Source: Rodentibacter caecimuris
GTDB taxonomy: Bacteria > Pseudomonadota > Gammaproteobacteria > Enterobacterales > Pasteurellaceae
Direction of reading: 5' to 3'
Assembly (NCBI RefSeq): GCF_001019715.1
Contig: NZ_BBXJ01000001.1
Span: 2,294,001-2,358,000, forward strand
Length of the DNA stretch: 64,000 nucleotides
Shown here: positions 46,559-57,585 of the stretch, in pieces
How the letters are laid out: every line of letters begins with the position of its first letter
Position numbering within the stretch: the first letter of the stretch is position 1
The notes under the pieces: model-generated
Told to the model about the DNA's origin: nothing
What the model saw: the letters and a program-made list of their open reading frames with translations, nothing else
Database searches by the model: none
Translations under genes and position numbers: made by a program

Positions 46559-47491
46559 TTAAACTCGATTATCAATCAAGGCAATATGTCTTTTGGCAGC
46601 GATCCAAGCACCAACATAGCCCATAGTTAAACAGCTGACTAAGAGAAAAATCAATTCTCCGACGGCTAAGCCGTTTAGGGCAAATTGTACGGCGAAAATA
46701 TCGGTGACATACTTCATGGCAGAGGTGAAATAGCCAATGACAAAACTACTAAAAATGGCGGCAACAAAACCACCCAGCAGAGCATAAATCATACCGGTGT
46801 AAAGATAAGGACGGAGGATAAAGTGATCCGTTGCACCGAGTAATTTCATCACATCAATGTTTGCCCGGCTACTATACACATCGGAACGAATACTATTGCC
46901 AATCACCAAAAATACAGCGATTACCATTAATACGGTGCAAAAAATCGCTACGTGTGCCACCAGCCATGAAAGTGCGGTCAATTTTTCCATCCAATCATTA
47001 TCTAAACGAACCTCTTGTACCCCTTTGATTTTATCGAGATTTGTGCGTAATGTTTCACGTTTTTCGGAGGTTTCAAAAGCTTTCGACGGTTTCACCATCA
47101 CCACTGCCGGTAACGGATTGTCATCAAGAATTTCCAGCTCTTCACCAAAGCCCGACCAACTTTTAAATTCTTTCAGGCTCTCTTGACGAGAAACATAATT
47201 CAGGGAATCCACACCTTCTTGTTGGCGAATTTTTTCCACCACTAAATTGGCATCTTCTTCACTTAAATTTTTGTGTAAATAAATCGTGAGTTCGCTTTCC
47301 GGATAAAATTGTGTGGTGGCTAAATGTAAATTTTTCCACATTAAATAACTGATCGTCGGAATAGTGAGCGAAACGGCAATCACCAAAATCGTAAGCAACG
47401 TACCGAATTTGCGTTGCCACAAATCCGCCCACACCGCACGTAAGGTGTAAGCCGTTTTCACAAAAAAAGAGGCATCAGTTGATCGGCCCAT
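46559..47491 (-). CDS. ftsX: Cell division protein FtsX
   Basis: A 310-residue inner-membrane protein with four helices and a large periplasmic loop between the first two (residues 60-180). It pairs with the ATPase FtsE at the septum and activates amidases through EnvC in relatives. Motifs are LVAHVAIFCTVLMVIAVFLV and DVMKLLGATDHFILRPYL. It follows ftsE by nine bases. Confidence 0.93.
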   Translation of the reverse strand: MGRSTDASFFVKTAYTLRAVWADLWQRKFGTLLTILVIAVSLTIPTISYLMWKNLHLATTQFYPESELTIYLHKNLSEEDANLVVEKIRQQEGVDSLNYVSRQESLKEFKSWSGFGEELEILDDNPLPAVVMVKPSKAFETSEKRETLRTNLDKIKGVQEVRLDNDWMEKLTALSWLVAHVAIFCTVLMVIAVFLVIGNSIRSDVYSSRANIDVMKLLGATDHFILRPYLYTGMIYALLGGFVAAIFSSFVIGYFTSAMKYVTDIFAVQFALNGLAVGELIFLLVSCLTMGYVGAWIAAKRHIALIDNRV

Positions 47492-47500
47492 GGTTTTTCC

Positions 47501-48157
47501 TTAATAACGTAAATAGCCTTGTTCAAGCACTAAACAAGGTTTTGGCTTTTGTTGAATTAAATTAATGTCGTGGGTGGCAATTAATACGGTCATTCCCAAA
47601 CGATTAAATTCTTCAAAGAGATTAAAAATCCCTAAAGATAGCTCATCATCGAGATTCCCCGTGGGTTCATCCGCCAATAAAAGTTGAGGTTTATGCACAA
47701 TAGCACGGGCAATATCAACCCGTTGTTGTTCCCCACCGGAAATTTGTGTCGGCAAATAATGCGCCTTATTACGCAGCCCTACGCGATCAAGAGACGCCAT
47801 AGCACGTGAATGCGCATCTTTCGGGTGCATTCCGGCAATAATAAGCGGGAATGCCACATTTTCTACCACACTGCGATCCGTCAATAAACGATAATCTTGG
47901 TGAACCATGCCGATTTGGCGACGCAAAAACGGAATTTCATATTTTGACAGACGGGTGATATCGTGACCGTTAAACCAAATTTGTCCCGCATTAGCTTTTT
48001 CCATGCCCATAACCAGCTTAAGCAAGGTACTTTTCCCTGCGCCTGAATGCCCCACCAGATAGGTCATGCTACCGACCGGTAAATGAAAATTTAGTCCTTG
48101 CAATGCCGGTTGGGTTGCGCCGTGGTAGGCTTTTGAAACATTCGAGAACTTAATCAC
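47501..48157 (-). CDS. ftsE: Cell division ATP-binding protein FtsE
   Basis: A 218-residue ABC ATPase with Walker A GHSGAGKST, signature SGGEQQRVDIARA and Walker B LLLADEPTGNLD, all intact. It forms the FtsEX complex that links septal constriction to peptidoglycan hydrolysis. It lies nine bases after ftsY and nine before ftsX in the usual operon. Confidence 0.95.
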   Translation of the reverse strand: MIKFSNVSKAYHGATQPALQGLNFHLPVGSMTYLVGHSGAGKSTLLKLVMGMEKANAGQIWFNGHDITRLSKYEIPFLRRQIGMVHQDYRLLTDRSVVENVAFPLIIAGMHPKDAHSRAMASLDRVGLRNKAHYLPTQISGGEQQRVDIARAIVHKPQLLLADEPTGNLDDELSLGIFNLFEEFNRLGMTVLIATHDINLIQQKPKPCLVLEQGYLRY

Positions 48158-48166
48158 AGTTTTTCC

Positions 48167-49534
48167 TTATTCTTCATTTTCATGTACGAATAACGCATCG
48201 ATGAATTCTGTTGCGTTAAACTCACGTAAATCTTCAATTTTCTCACCCACACCAATATAACGAATCGGTAAATTAAACTGATCCGCAATAGCAAAAATCA
48301 CCCCGCCTTTTGCCGTACCATCCAGTTTTGTGAGAGAAATACTGGTTAAACCAACGGCTTCATTAAACAATTTCGCTTGGCTAATCGCATTTTGACCGGT
48401 TCCGGCATCCAACGTGAGCATAATTTCATGCGGTGCGCTTTCATCATATTTTTTCATTACCCGAACGATTTTTTTCAGCTCGTCCATCAAATTATTTTTA
48501 TTTTGTAAGCGTCCTGCCGTATCGGCAATTAAGATATCAATGTTGCGTGCCGCAGCAGATTGCATCGCATCAAAAATAACAGAGGCGGAATCCGATCCCG
48601 TACTTTGTGCGACAACCGGAATATTATTTCGCTCGCCCCACACTTGTAGCTGCTCCACGGCCGCTGCACGGAAAGTATCGCCGGCGGCTAACATCACGGA
48701 TTTACCTTCCGCTTGGAATTTCCGCGCAAGTTTGCCAATCGTGGTGGTTTTACCCACACCATTCACGCCTACCATTAAAATGACATAAGGTTTTTTCGAA
48801 GTATCGATTTTCAATGGTTGTGCGACCGGCTCAAGAATATTCGCCATTTCAACTTTGAGTTGTTGATAGAGTAGCTCCGCATCTTGTAATTGTTTGCGAC
48901 TTGCGTGTTCAGTGAGGTTTTTAATGATTTTAGAGGTTGTCGGCACACCAATATCCGCAATTAACAATTGTTCTTCCAATTCCTCAAACAATTCATCATC
49001 AATTTTTTTGCCTAAGAAAAAACTGCGAAAACCTGCACCGATATTCTGTTTGGTTTTTAGTAACCCTTTCACTAAACGGCTGAAAAAACCACCTTCACTC
49101 GGTTTTTCACGGGTTTCACTCTGTACTTCCGCTTGTGATGCAGGATGAAATTCTTGTTTAACCTCTTCGACAATATCGGTTTCAATCTCTGTCCCTTCAA
49201 CGGTGCTATTTTCTTCTACATTTTCAGGTTCAATAATCGCGTCAGGCTGCTCAAGTGCGGTTGAAATTTCTGAATTTTTTTCTTCTATTTCGGCTTGTTC
49301 CACCTCATCTTTTTGAGCATCTTCAGTTAAAACAGGGGCAAAATTGACCGCACTTTCTGCTTCATCTGACGGTTCTTTCACCTTTTCAACAGAAGGCTCG
49401 ATAATTTCACTTTCAACAGCCGTTTCCTCGATTTTTTCTTCTTCCATTATTGGTTCAATTTGCGTGCTTTCTTGTTTTTTATTACGCCCAAATAATGATG
49501 CCCAAAATCCGCCTTTTTTATTTTCTTCTGCCAT
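48167..49534 (-). CDS. ftsY: Signal recognition particle receptor FtsY
   Basis: A 455-residue SRP receptor GTPase. The N-terminal 150 residues are the acidic A domain (Glu-rich, membrane association), followed by the N domain and the G domain with GVNGVGKTTTIGKLA, DTFRAAAVEQL, DTAGRLQ and TKLDGTAKGG. The open frame extends to 49576, but ATG 49534 gives MAEENKKGGFWASLFG, matching relatives. It is divergent from rsmD. Confidence 0.95.
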   Translation of the reverse strand: MAEENKKGGFWASLFGRNKKQESTQIEPIMEEEKIEETAVESEIIEPSVEKVKEPSDEAESAVNFAPVLTEDAQKDEVEQAEIEEKNSEISTALEQPDAIIEPENVEENSTVEGTEIETDIVEEVKQEFHPASQAEVQSETREKPSEGGFFSRLVKGLLKTKQNIGAGFRSFFLGKKIDDELFEELEEQLLIADIGVPTTSKIIKNLTEHASRKQLQDAELLYQQLKVEMANILEPVAQPLKIDTSKKPYVILMVGVNGVGKTTTIGKLARKFQAEGKSVMLAAGDTFRAAAVEQLQVWGERNNIPVVAQSTGSDSASVIFDAMQSAAARNIDILIADTAGRLQNKNNLMDELKKIVRVMKKYDESAPHEIMLTLDAGTGQNAISQAKLFNEAVGLTSISLTKLDGTAKGGVIFAIADQFNLPIRYIGVGEKIEDLREFNATEFIDALFVHENEE

Positions 49535-49631
49535 AAATTGTTCTCTTAACTGCCGTCCGATAAAAATGTGGTTCATTCTAGCAAAAAATCGTCTAAACTA
49601 AGCAGAATTTTCACTAAAAATCCGCTTCTTT

Positions 49632-50213
49632 ATGAAAAAATCACAAGGACAATCTCCAAAAGGTGAAGTTCGCATTATCGCCGGGCTTTGGCGTGGTCGG
49701 AAATTACCCGTGTTAAACGCAGAGGGATTACGCCCCACCGGCGACCGAGTAAAAGAAACTTTATTCAATTGGTTAATGCCTTACATTCATCAAGCAAAAT
49801 GCTTAGACGGTTTTGCCGGCAGCGGCTCGCTCGGGATTGAAGCCCTTTCCCGCCAAGCCGAAAAAGTAACATTTTTGGAAAAAGACAAAACCGTTGCCAA
49901 TCAACTGAAAAAAAACCTGCATACCTTAAAATGCACGGAGGAACAGGCGCAGGTGCTCAATCAAAGTTGTTTGGATTTTTTAAAACTACCGCAAAATCAA
50001 CCGCACTTTAATGTAGTTTTTCTCGATCCGCCTTTTCATTTTGGCTTGGCAGAGCAAGCGATCCGTCTGCTTGTTGAAAATAACTGGCTGTATCCAAATG
50101 CCCTCATTTATGTGGAAACGGAAAAACAAAATCACCTCAACACTCCTGAAAATTGGACATTATTAAAAGAGAAAACCACCGGCATGGTGAGTTATCGTTT
50201 ATATCAAAACTGA
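49632..50213 (+). CDS. rsmD: 16S rRNA guanine-966 N2-methyltransferase
   Basis: A 193-residue methyltransferase with [19 protein letters not shown] and [15 protein letters not shown] at the N-terminus, the SAM motif [17 protein letters not shown] and catalytic [10 protein letters not shown]. It modifies G966 of 16S rRNA. Divergent from ftsY and followed closely by trmL. Confidence 0.94.
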   Translation: MKKSQGQSPKGEVRIIAGLWRGRKLPVLNAEGLRPTGDRVKETLFNWLMPYIHQAKCLDGFAGSGSLGIEALSRQAEKVTFLEKDKTVANQLKKNLHTLKCTEEQAQVLNQSCLDFLKLPQNQPHFNVVFLDPPFHFGLAEQAIRLLVENNWLYPNALIYVETEKQNHLNTPENWTLLKEKTTGMVSYRLYQN

Positions 50214-50221
50214 GAAAAATT

Positions 50222-50701
50222 ATGTTAGACATTGTTTTATACGAGCCGGAAATTCCCCAAAACACCGGCAATATTATTCGCCTTTGTGCCAATACCGGTT
50301 TTCGTTTGCACTTAATCGAGCCCCTCGGTTTCACTTGGGATGATAAACGTCTGCGTCGTTCGGGCTTGGATTATCACGAATTCGCCGAGATCAAACGCCA
50401 CAAAACCTTTGAAGCGTTTTTAGAAAACGAAAAACCGAAACGCTTATTTGCCCTCACCACCAAAGGTTCGCCGGCTCACAGCCAAGTAAAATTTGAATTA
50501 GGCGATTATTTAATGTTCGGCCCTGAAACCCGCGGTATCCCGATGTCGATTTTAGACCGTCTGCCGATGGAACAGAAAATCCGAATTCCGATGACCGCCA
50601 ACAGCCGCAGTATGAATTTATCCAATTCCGTGGCGGTTGCCGTGTATGAAGCTTGGCGACAGTTAGGCTATGAAAGTGCGGTCAATTTTTCTAATAAATA
50701 A
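50222..50701 (+). CDS. trmL: tRNA (cytidine/uridine-2'-O-)-methyltransferase
   Basis: A 159-residue SPOUT-class enzyme methylating the wobble base of tRNA-Leu isoacceptors. Signature segments are [31 protein letters not shown] and the knot region [20 protein letters not shown]. The frame is open upstream inside rsmD, but ATG 50222, eight bases after the rsmD stop, matches family starts. Confidence 0.95.
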   Translation: MLDIVLYEPEIPQNTGNIIRLCANTGFRLHLIEPLGFTWDDKRLRRSGLDYHEFAEIKRHKTFEAFLENEKPKRLFALTTKGSPAHSQVKFELGDYLMFGPETRGIPMSILDRLPMEQKIRIPMTANSRSMNLSNSVAVAVYEAWRQLGYESAVNFSNK

Positions 50702-50706
50702 AAACG

Positions 50707-50730
50707 AAAGGTGGGGTAGCCCACCTTTTT
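50707..50730. terminator. Bidirectional terminator between trmL and xylB
   Basis: AAAGGTGGG and CCCACCTTT form a 9-bp stem with a 4-base loop and a T-run on the plus strand. It sits between two convergent stop codons only 28 bases apart and can serve both. Confidence 0.88.
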
Positions 50731-52211
50731 TAATGAAGAGAATGAAGATAAGCAAGATAACGTTGATAAATCACTTCATAGGATTCAACATTTTTTTGAT
50801 GAGGAGAACATATTGAGTGGGGATCTAAATGCACAAATTCTTCACACAACGTCCCCAATTCCCCCTCACCATTTGCCCACATTGCTTGAATTGCGCCTCC
50901 AAGTGCCGCCGATTCATCTTCCAGCAAACACACTACTTCGGTGTTCATCGCATCGGCGATCATTTGTCGCCAAAACACACTTTTCGCGCCTCCGCCAATC
51001 AAACGAATTTGTGAGGTTGCCAAGCCTGCTTGGCGGAAAAGATCCAAACCGTAGCGCAAGGTAAAGGTTGCCCCTTCCATCATGGCTCGGCAAAGATTGG
51101 CTTGAGTGAAATTATTTGAATCCAAACCTAAAATACGAGCCTTTTCATTCGGTAAAGGCGGAATCCGCTCGCCATTAAAAAATGGCAAAATCGTCATTCC
51201 TTCCGCTCCAATCGGCGCCTGTTGCGCGAGATGATTAAATTCAGCCACATCAATATTGAGTAAATTCATCACTTGTTTATTTGATGAAGTCATATTCATC
51301 ACACAAATGAGCGGCAACCAACCATTATTGCTTGAACAAAAATTAGCAATCATCGGGGGTAAATCTTGCAACGGTTTATGTGTGTAAGCATATAGAGTGC
51401 CGGATGTACCGAGACTCATAGTAACAATGCCTTCACGAATATTCCCTGTGCCTATTGCGCCCATCATATTATCGCCACCACCGGTGGAAACTATAACATC
51501 TTCGTTAAAACCGAATTGGGCCGCAATGTCAGGTTTTATCACACCCAATTTTGTTTCCGCAGAAAGCAAGGTTGGCAATACCTCCTCCATACTTAATTCC
51601 GGTGCAATTTGCGCAAATACTGTTGGATTCCACTGCCGTTTCACAATATCAAAATAACCGGTACCGGAAGCATCACCAAACTCCGTACAAAAATTGCCGG
51701 TAAGCCAATAATTAAGGTAATCGTGCGGTAACATAATTTTTCGGATTCGTCCAAAAACGGTTGGATAATGTTTGCGGAACCAACACAATTTAGAGGCGGT
51801 GTAACCCGTTTGACAGAGAATACCAAGCTGATGAAATACCTCCTCCTCACCACCAAGGCTTTCAATCAATGCCGCATTTTCATTTGCCGTTTCCGTATCA
51901 CACCAAAGTTTTGCGTTGTATAAAGGTTGATCGTTCTCATCCAACAAAACTAAACCGTGTTGCTGACCGGAAATTCCAATAGCTTTCACTAAGCGTGGAG
52001 AAAAGTGCGGTGATATTTGCGCTTGTTTTAACGCACTATTTAATGCCTGTTTGAACGCCGCGATCCACCAACTCGGATGCTGCTCACGCCGTCCGTTTGA
52101 TTGCTCAATCAAATCATGCGCGGCATAGCCCACGCCGATCACTTTTTTCTGCACAGAATCTACAACAATCGCTTTTGTACCCTGCGTACCACAATCAATG
52201 CCGATATACAT
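50730..52211 (-). CDS. xylB: Xylulokinase
   Basis: A 493-residue FGGY-family kinase that phosphorylates D-xylulose to xylulose 5-phosphate for the pentose phosphate pathway. It has MYIGIDCGTQGTKAIVVD at the start, GISGQQHGLVLLD, and the C-terminal IRLIGGGAKSVFWRQMIAD. The start at 52211 is chosen because GGGAGGC lies just upstream; the frame is open 14 codons further. xylA precedes it. Confidence 0.95.
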   Translation of the reverse strand: MYIGIDCGTQGTKAIVVDSVQKKVIGVGYAAHDLIEQSNGRREQHPSWWIAAFKQALNSALKQAQISPHFSPRLVKAIGISGQQHGLVLLDENDQPLYNAKLWCDTETANENAALIESLGGEEEVFHQLGILCQTGYTASKLCWFRKHYPTVFGRIRKIMLPHDYLNYWLTGNFCTEFGDASGTGYFDIVKRQWNPTVFAQIAPELSMEEVLPTLLSAETKLGVIKPDIAAQFGFNEDVIVSTGGGDNMMGAIGTGNIREGIVTMSLGTSGTLYAYTHKPLQDLPPMIANFCSSNNGWLPLICVMNMTSSNKQVMNLLNIDVAEFNHLAQQAPIGAEGMTILPFFNGERIPPLPNEKARILGLDSNNFTQANLCRAMMEGATFTLRYGLDLFRQAGLATSQIRLIGGGAKSVFWRQMIADAMNTEVVCLLEDESAALGGAIQAMWANGEGELGTLCEEFVHLDPHSICSPHQKNVESYEVIYQRYLAYLHSLH

Positions 52212-52226
52212 ACTGCCTCCCAAACC

Positions 52227-52258
52227 CAAAAGTGCGGTGAAAAATGACCGCACTTTTG
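52227..52258. terminator. Paired uptake-signal hairpin between xylA and xylB
   Basis: CAAAAGTGCGGT and its complement form a 12-bp stem with an 8-base loop in the 56-base xylA-xylB gap. It lies just before the xylB ribosome site. It may reduce read-through so that more isomerase than kinase is made, or only act as an uptake signal pair. Confidence 0.65.
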
Positions 52259-52267
52259 AACTAAACC

Positions 52268-53587
52268 TTAACGATAAATGACTTGATTCACGATATTTTC
52301 TAAATACTCTTGCTGACCGGACATCGGTTTTGGATCAAATCCTTTTTCCTGAACAAGTCGGGCAAGTTGTTCCAAAGCGAGCTGACCTTGCAAAATTTGT
52401 TGACCGAGTTCACCGTTCCAACCGGCATAGCGCGCTTCAACGATTTTGTGTAAAGTTTCTTGTTGGAGCATTGTTGCCGCCCGTTTTAAAGATAATGCTA
52501 ACACATCAATCGCCCCAATATGACCATGGAATAAATCATAAGGATCGGTACTTTGGCGACGAATTTTTGCATCAAAATTAAAACCACCCGTGGCAAATCC
52601 GCCATGTTTCAAAATTTCATACATTACTAAGGAGTTTTCCTCTACGCTGTTCGGGAATTGATCCGTATCCCAACCAAGTTGCGGATCACCACGATTAGCA
52701 TCAATAGAACCGAAAATATCCAATGCACAAGCGGTTGCCACTTCATGTTGGAAACTATGTCCGGCAAGTGTCGCATGATTTGCCTCAATATTCACCTTAA
52801 TTTCTTTTTCCAATCCAAATTGTTTTAGGAAACCATAAACGGTTGCCACATCATAATCATATTGATGTTTTGTCGGTTCTTGCGGTTTCGGCTCAATTAA
52901 TAACGTGCCGTTGAAACCAATTTTATACTTATGTTCCACCACCATTTGCATAAAACGGCCAAGTTGTTCACGCTCACGTTTCAGATCCGTGTTAAGCAAG
53001 GTTTCATAGCCTTCACGCCCGCCCCACAATACATAGTTTTCCCCTCCTAAGCGTTTTGTGGCATTCATTGCATTGAATACCTGCATTGCCGCCCATGCAA
53101 ACACTTCAGGATTCGGATTGGTCGATGCACCGGACATATAACGCGGATTAGTGAAACAATTTGCCGTTCCCCATAGCAGTTTTACTCCGGTTTCTGCTTG
53201 TTTGCATTCTAAAATATCCACAATATGATGGAAATTTTGTAAATATTCCTTTGCAGAATTGCCTTCCGGTGCGACATCCACATCATGAAAACAATAATAA
53301 GGTACGCCCAATTTACTGAAAAACTCAAAGGCAATCTCTGCTTTTTGTTCCGCCCCAGCAAGTGCATCAGCATTTTTTTGCCAACTTCGGTCAAAAGAAC
53401 CCAGTCCAAACATATCATTCCCATTCCAGCAAAAAGTATGCCAATAACATACGGCTAAACGCAAATGTTCCGCCATAGTTTTGCCTAAAATGACCTGATT
53501 CGCATCATAGTGTTTAAAAGCAAAAGGGTTGGTTGATTGTACGCCTTCAAAGGTGATTTTTTCAATTTTATCGAAGTAGTTTGCCAT
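52268..53587 (-). CDS. xylA: Xylose isomerase
   Basis: A 439-residue TIM-barrel enzyme converting D-xylose to D-xylulose. Catalytic and metal-binding segments are [12 protein letters not shown]-type [45 protein letters not shown] and [18 protein letters not shown]. The ATG at 53587 ([13 protein letters not shown]) has AGAGGAAAA before it; 21 upstream codons are open but not family-like. It is divergent from xylF. Confidence 0.96.
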   Translation of the reverse strand: MANYFDKIEKITFEGVQSTNPFAFKHYDANQVILGKTMAEHLRLAVCYWHTFCWNGNDMFGLGSFDRSWQKNADALAGAEQKAEIAFEFFSKLGVPYYCFHDVDVAPEGNSAKEYLQNFHHIVDILECKQAETGVKLLWGTANCFTNPRYMSGASTNPNPEVFAWAAMQVFNAMNATKRLGGENYVLWGGREGYETLLNTDLKREREQLGRFMQMVVEHKYKIGFNGTLLIEPKPQEPTKHQYDYDVATVYGFLKQFGLEKEIKVNIEANHATLAGHSFQHEVATACALDIFGSIDANRGDPQLGWDTDQFPNSVEENSLVMYEILKHGGFATGGFNFDAKIRRQSTDPYDLFHGHIGAIDVLALSLKRAATMLQQETLHKIVEARYAGWNGELGQQILQGQLALEQLARLVQEKGFDPKPMSGQQEYLENIVNQVIYR

Positions 53588-53649
53588 AGGATTTTCCTCT
53601 TTGAATGATGAAATTTCCTGTATTTTTATGAAAAACACCTTATTCATCA

Positions 53650-53722
53650 ATTACGTTATTTTGTTTTCCAATAGCGATAATTTGCAATTGTGGCATAGAT
53701 CACAATTGTGAAAAAACGTAAT
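53650..53722. promoter_or_regulatory. Candidate XylR operator pair in the xyl divergent promoter
   Basis: ATTACGTT (53650-53657) and its exact complement AACGTAAT (53715-53722) flank the CRP-like site. A widely spaced symmetric pair around a central activator site is what a looping AraC-family regulator such as XylR could use. The match to XylR sites is inferred from position only. Confidence 0.35.
53689..53704. promoter_or_regulatory. CRP-like site between xylA and xylF
   Basis: TGTGGCATAGATCACA matches the CRP consensus TGTGA-N6-TCACA at all but one conserved base. A TATAAT at 53738-53743 on the plus strand would be the xylF -10 box. Catabolite control of xylose genes by CRP is well known in relatives. 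Confidence 0.7.
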
Positions 53723-53825
53723 GATAGTGAAAGATTTTATAATTGAAAGAGAGGGTTAAAATAAGAAAACTAACCATCGGAGCAACCGCTCTACCTTCTA
53801 TTCAATTAACTATTGAGGTATCAGT

Positions 53826-54824
53826 ATGAAAATTAAATCAGTTTTACTCACTCTTGCAGCGGCATTAACGGTATTGAGTAGTTCTGCCTATTCCAAAGAT
53901 CTTAAAATCGGTTTATCTATTGATGATTTACGCTTAGAAAGATGGCAAAAAGACCGCGATATTTTCGTCAAAAAAGCAGAGTCCATGGGCGCAAAAGTTT
54001 TCGTACAATCGGCAAACGGTGATGATTCGGCACAAATCTCTCAAATTGAAAATATGATCAATAAGGATATTGATGTTTTAGTGATTATTCCGCACAACGG
54101 TGAAGTCTTGAGCAACGTTATCTCCGAAGCAAAAAAAGAAGGAATTAAAGTATTGGCTTATGACCGCTTAATTAATAATGCCGACTTGGATTTCTATATT
54201 TCTTTTGATAATGAAAAAGTCGGAGAATTACAAGCCAAAAGCGTTGTTGCGGTAAAACCGGAAGGTAATTATTTCCTAATGGGCGGTTCACCGGTTGATA
54301 ACAACGCCAAATTGTTTAGAAAAGGGCAAATGAAAGTCTTAGAGCCTTTAATTAAAACGGGGAAAATTAAAGTGGTTGGCGATCAATGGGTAGATTCTTG
54401 GCTCGCTGAAAAAGCATTACAAATTATGGAGAACGCACTCACTGCCAATAAAAATAATATTGATGCGGTGGTCGCTTCAAATGATGCGACTGCCGGCGGG
54501 GCAATTCAAGCATTAAGTGCACAAGGATTATCGGGTAAAGTGGCTATTTCAGGTCAGGATGCGGATTTAGCTGCGATTAAACGCATTGTAAGCGGCTCAC
54601 AAACCATGACGGTTTATAAGCCTATTACAAAACTTGCTGATACCGCCGCTCAAATCGCAGTGAAATTAGGCAAAAACGAAAACGTAGAATCAAACGCCGC
54701 GCTTAACAACGGACTTAAAAACGTACCTGCCTATTTACTTGACCCGATTGCCGTTGATAAAACCAATATTGATGAAACGGTCATTAAAGATGGTTTCCAC
54801 ACAAAAGAAAGCATTTATCAATAG
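53826..54824 (+). CDS. xylF: D-xylose-binding periplasmic protein
   Basis: A 332-residue substrate-binding protein. The signal peptide is residues 1-23 (ends SSAYS). The mature part is a type I periplasmic-binding fold with LKIGLSIDDLRLERWQKDRD, DVLVIIPHNGEVL and ASNDATAGGAIQALSAQG. It delivers xylose to XylGH. First gene of the xylFGHR set; 45 bases separate it from xylG. Confidence 0.95.
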   Translation: MKIKSVLLTLAAALTVLSSSAYSKDLKIGLSIDDLRLERWQKDRDIFVKKAESMGAKVFVQSANGDDSAQISQIENMINKDIDVLVIIPHNGEVLSNVISEAKKEGIKVLAYDRLINNADLDFYISFDNEKVGELQAKSVVAVKPEGNYFLMGGSPVDNNAKLFRKGQMKVLEPLIKTGKIKVVGDQWVDSWLAEKALQIMENALTANKNNIDAVVASNDATAGGAIQALSAQGLSGKVAISGQDADLAAIKRIVSGSQTMTVYKPITKLADTAAQIAVKLGKNENVESNAALNNGLKNVPAYLLDPIAVDKTNIDETVIKDGFHTKESIYQ

Positions 54825-54869
54825 GCTTAAAGGGGATGTCACTTCCCCTCTATTTTAGGGAGTATAGCT

Positions 54870-56381
54870 ATGGCATTGTTAGAAATGAGAAATATCACAA
54901 AAACATTCGGTGATGTGACCGCACTTTGCGATATTTCCATTGAGCTTGAAGCCGGTGAGATCTTATCCTTGTGCGGTGAAAACGGCTCAGGAAAATCAAC
55001 ACTCATGAAAGTGCTTTGCGGCATTTATCCCTATGGGGATTACAGCGGCAAGATTTATTTTTCAGAAAGTGAACTCAAAGCAAAAAATATCAAAGACACG
55101 GAAGAAAAAGGCATTTCGATTATTCATCAGGAACTCACGCTCGTGAAAAATATGTCAGTGTTGGAAAATATTTTTTTGGGTAACGAAATCACTCATAAAT
55201 GTATCACTGCCGATAGTGAAATGTATCTCCGTTGTAAAACATTACTGCAACAAGTCCAATTAGATATTGATCCTAATACCCGCGTGGGGGAATTAGGGCT
55301 TGGTCAGCAACAATTAGTGGAAATTGCAAAGGCGTTAAACAAGCAAGTGAGATTATTGATTCTTGATGAGCCTACTGCCTCATTAACCGAAAAAGAAACG
55401 GCGATTCTATTAACTCTCGTTAAAGATTTAAAAGCTCATAACATTGCCTGCATCTATATTTCCCATAAATTAAATGAAGTGAAAGAGATTTCCGACAAAA
55501 TTTGTGTCATTCGGGACGGTGAACATATTGGAACAAAAAATGCCGACACAATGAGTGAAGATGACATTATCACCATGATGGTTGGAAGAGAAATCACCTC
55601 CCTTTACCCTCATGAACCTCACGAAATTAAAGCTGAAATTTTACGAGTTGAAAATCTTTCTGCTTGGCATCCGATCAATACACACATCAAACGCGTGGAC
55701 GATGTAAGTTTTAGCCTTCACGCCGGCGAAATTCTCGGTGTTGCCGGACTGGTCGGTTCCGGTCGAACCGAAATGGTGCAATGCCTGTTTGGTTCTTATC
55801 AAGGTAAATATGAAGGAAATATTTTCATCAATCAAAAACAAGTGCATATCAAAAATTGCGCACAGGCTATTAAACATAAAATAATGATGGTACCGGAGGA
55901 TCGTAAAAAACACGGCATTGTTTCTATTATGGGAGTAGGCAAAAATATTACGCTTTCTTCATTAAAACAATATTGCTTTGGAAGAACAGTCATCAATGAA
56001 GCAAAAGAACAACAAGTGATTGATTCTGCAATTAAACAATTAAAAGTAAAAACCGCGTCTCCGGAACTTCCCATTGGGCGGTTAAGTGGTGGCAACCAAC
56101 AAAAAGCCATTCTAGCAAAATGCTTATTGTTAACCCCTAGAATCCTTATTTTAGATGAACCGACAAGGGGCATTGATGTTGGTGCAAAATACGAGATCTA
56201 CAAGTTAATCAACCAATTAGCCAAAGAGGGAATGGCCATTATCGTGATTTCCTCAGAATTACCGGAAGTGCTGGGGATTAGTGACCGAATCCTAGTAATG
56301 CACCAAGGTAAACTCAAAGCCAGCCTGATTAATAACGGCCTTACCCAAGAACAAGTTATGGAAACCGCACTTAAGGAGTGA
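54870..56381 (+). CDS. xylG: Xylose ABC importer ATPase
   Basis: A 503-residue protein with two ABC domains. The first has Walker [10 protein letters not shown], signature [15 protein letters not shown] and Walker [11 protein letters not shown]. The second has a degenerate Walker A (GLVGSGRTE) but intact [15 protein letters not shown] and [11 protein letters not shown], the usual pattern of sugar importers of this class. AGGGAG precedes the ATG. xylH follows three bases later. Confidence 0.95.
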   Translation: MALLEMRNITKTFGDVTALCDISIELEAGEILSLCGENGSGKSTLMKVLCGIYPYGDYSGKIYFSESELKAKNIKDTEEKGISIIHQELTLVKNMSVLENIFLGNEITHKCITADSEMYLRCKTLLQQVQLDIDPNTRVGELGLGQQQLVEIAKALNKQVRLLILDEPTASLTEKETAILLTLVKDLKAHNIACIYISHKLNEVKEISDKICVIRDGEHIGTKNADTMSEDDIITMMVGREITSLYPHEPHEIKAEILRVENLSAWHPINTHIKRVDDVSFSLHAGEILGVAGLVGSGRTEMVQCLFGSYQGKYEGNIFINQKQVHIKNCAQAIKHKIMMVPEDRKKHGIVSIMGVGKNITLSSLKQYCFGRTVINEAKEQQVIDSAIKQLKVKTASPELPIGRLSGGNQQKAILAKCLLLTPRILILDEPTRGIDVGAKYEIYKLINQLAKEGMAIIVISSELPEVLGISDRILVMHQGKLKASLINNGLTQEQVMETALKE

Positions 56382-56384
56382 TTT

Positions 56385-57512
56385 ATGTTTAAGTTAAAAC
56401 CCGCAAATTTACAGGTTTATATTATGCTCATTGCCATTGCGGTCATTATGGTATTTTTCACCTTTGCGACGGATGGCGCTTATTTAAGCGCACGCAACAT
56501 TTCTAACCTATTACGTCAAACTTCTATAACGGGTATTCTTGCCATTGGCATGGTATTTGTCATTATTTCTGCCGAAATTGATTTGTCCGTCGGTTCTTTA
56601 ATGGGGTTATTAGGCGGGTTTGCGGCTATTGCGGATGTATGGTGGGGATTGCCACTCCCTATCACAATCATCGCAACACTCGCTTTAGGTTTAGTGTTCG
56701 GTATTTGGAACGGCTGGTGGGTTGCCTATCGTAAAGTTCCCTCATTTATTGTTACGCTGGCGGGTTATCTTGCTTTCCGAGGTATTTTAATCGGGCTAAC
56801 CAATGGCACAACCGTATCACCGATTAGCGGTGCGATGACAATCATCGGGCAGGGATACCTTTCCGATATTAGCGGATTTATCCTTGGCGGAATAGCGGTT
56901 ATCGGTTTTATTCTTTGGGGGCATTACCAACGCAGAAGCCGCCAACAACTTCAACTTCACGTACCACCATTATCAAAAGATTTTTCCAAATACGCCTTAT
57001 TTGCCATTATCCTATTAGCTGCTATTTATCTGTTAAATGATTATCGCGGTATTCCGTTTCCTGTATTAGTCCTTTCAATTCTTGCCATATTCGGCTTGTT
57101 TCTTTCGCGTAAAACTGCTTTCGGTCGCCATGTTTATGCGATTGGCGGCAATATTGAGGCGGCGAAACTATCCGGCATTAACGTAGAAAAAACCAAACTT
57201 ATCATCTTTGCCATGAACGGGGTATTGGTCGCTATCGCAGGGTTAATTTTAAGTGCACGTTTAGGGGCTGGTTCACCTTCTGCCGGACAAAATGCCGAAC
57301 TCGATGCCATTGCCGCCTGTGTTATTGGCGGTGCCAGTTTAGCAGGAGGTATCGGTAGCGTATTTGGCGTTGTCATCGGTGCGTTAATTATTGCGTCTTT
57401 GGATAACGGTATGAGTATGCTTGATGTTCCAACCTTCTGGCAATATATCGTTAAAGGCGCAATTTTATTACTTGCCGTATGGATTGATACCGGTAGCAAG
57501 AAAAAAATGTGA
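56385..57512 (+). CDS. xylH: Xylose ABC importer permease
   Basis: A 375-residue inner-membrane permease with about ten helices. Recognised by [40 protein letters not shown] and the C-terminal [20 protein letters not shown]. It forms the channel of XylFGH. It starts three bases after xylG and is followed by xylR after 73 bases. Confidence 0.94.
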   Translation: MFKLKPANLQVYIMLIAIAVIMVFFTFATDGAYLSARNISNLLRQTSITGILAIGMVFVIISAEIDLSVGSLMGLLGGFAAIADVWWGLPLPITIIATLALGLVFGIWNGWWVAYRKVPSFIVTLAGYLAFRGILIGLTNGTTVSPISGAMTIIGQGYLSDISGFILGGIAVIGFILWGHYQRRSRQQLQLHVPPLSKDFSKYALFAIILLAAIYLLNDYRGIPFPVLVLSILAIFGLFLSRKTAFGRHVYAIGGNIEAAKLSGINVEKTKLIIFAMNGVLVAIAGLILSARLGAGSPSAGQNAELDAIAACVIGGASLAGGIGSVFGVVIGALIIASLDNGMSMLDVPTFWQYIVKGAILLLAVWIDTGSKKKM

Positions 57513-57585
57513 TTTTCTTATCCGCACTTTTATAAAAATTTATTTTTCGCTATATTTCTCATAATCAAGTTATCAGGATGGGGTA

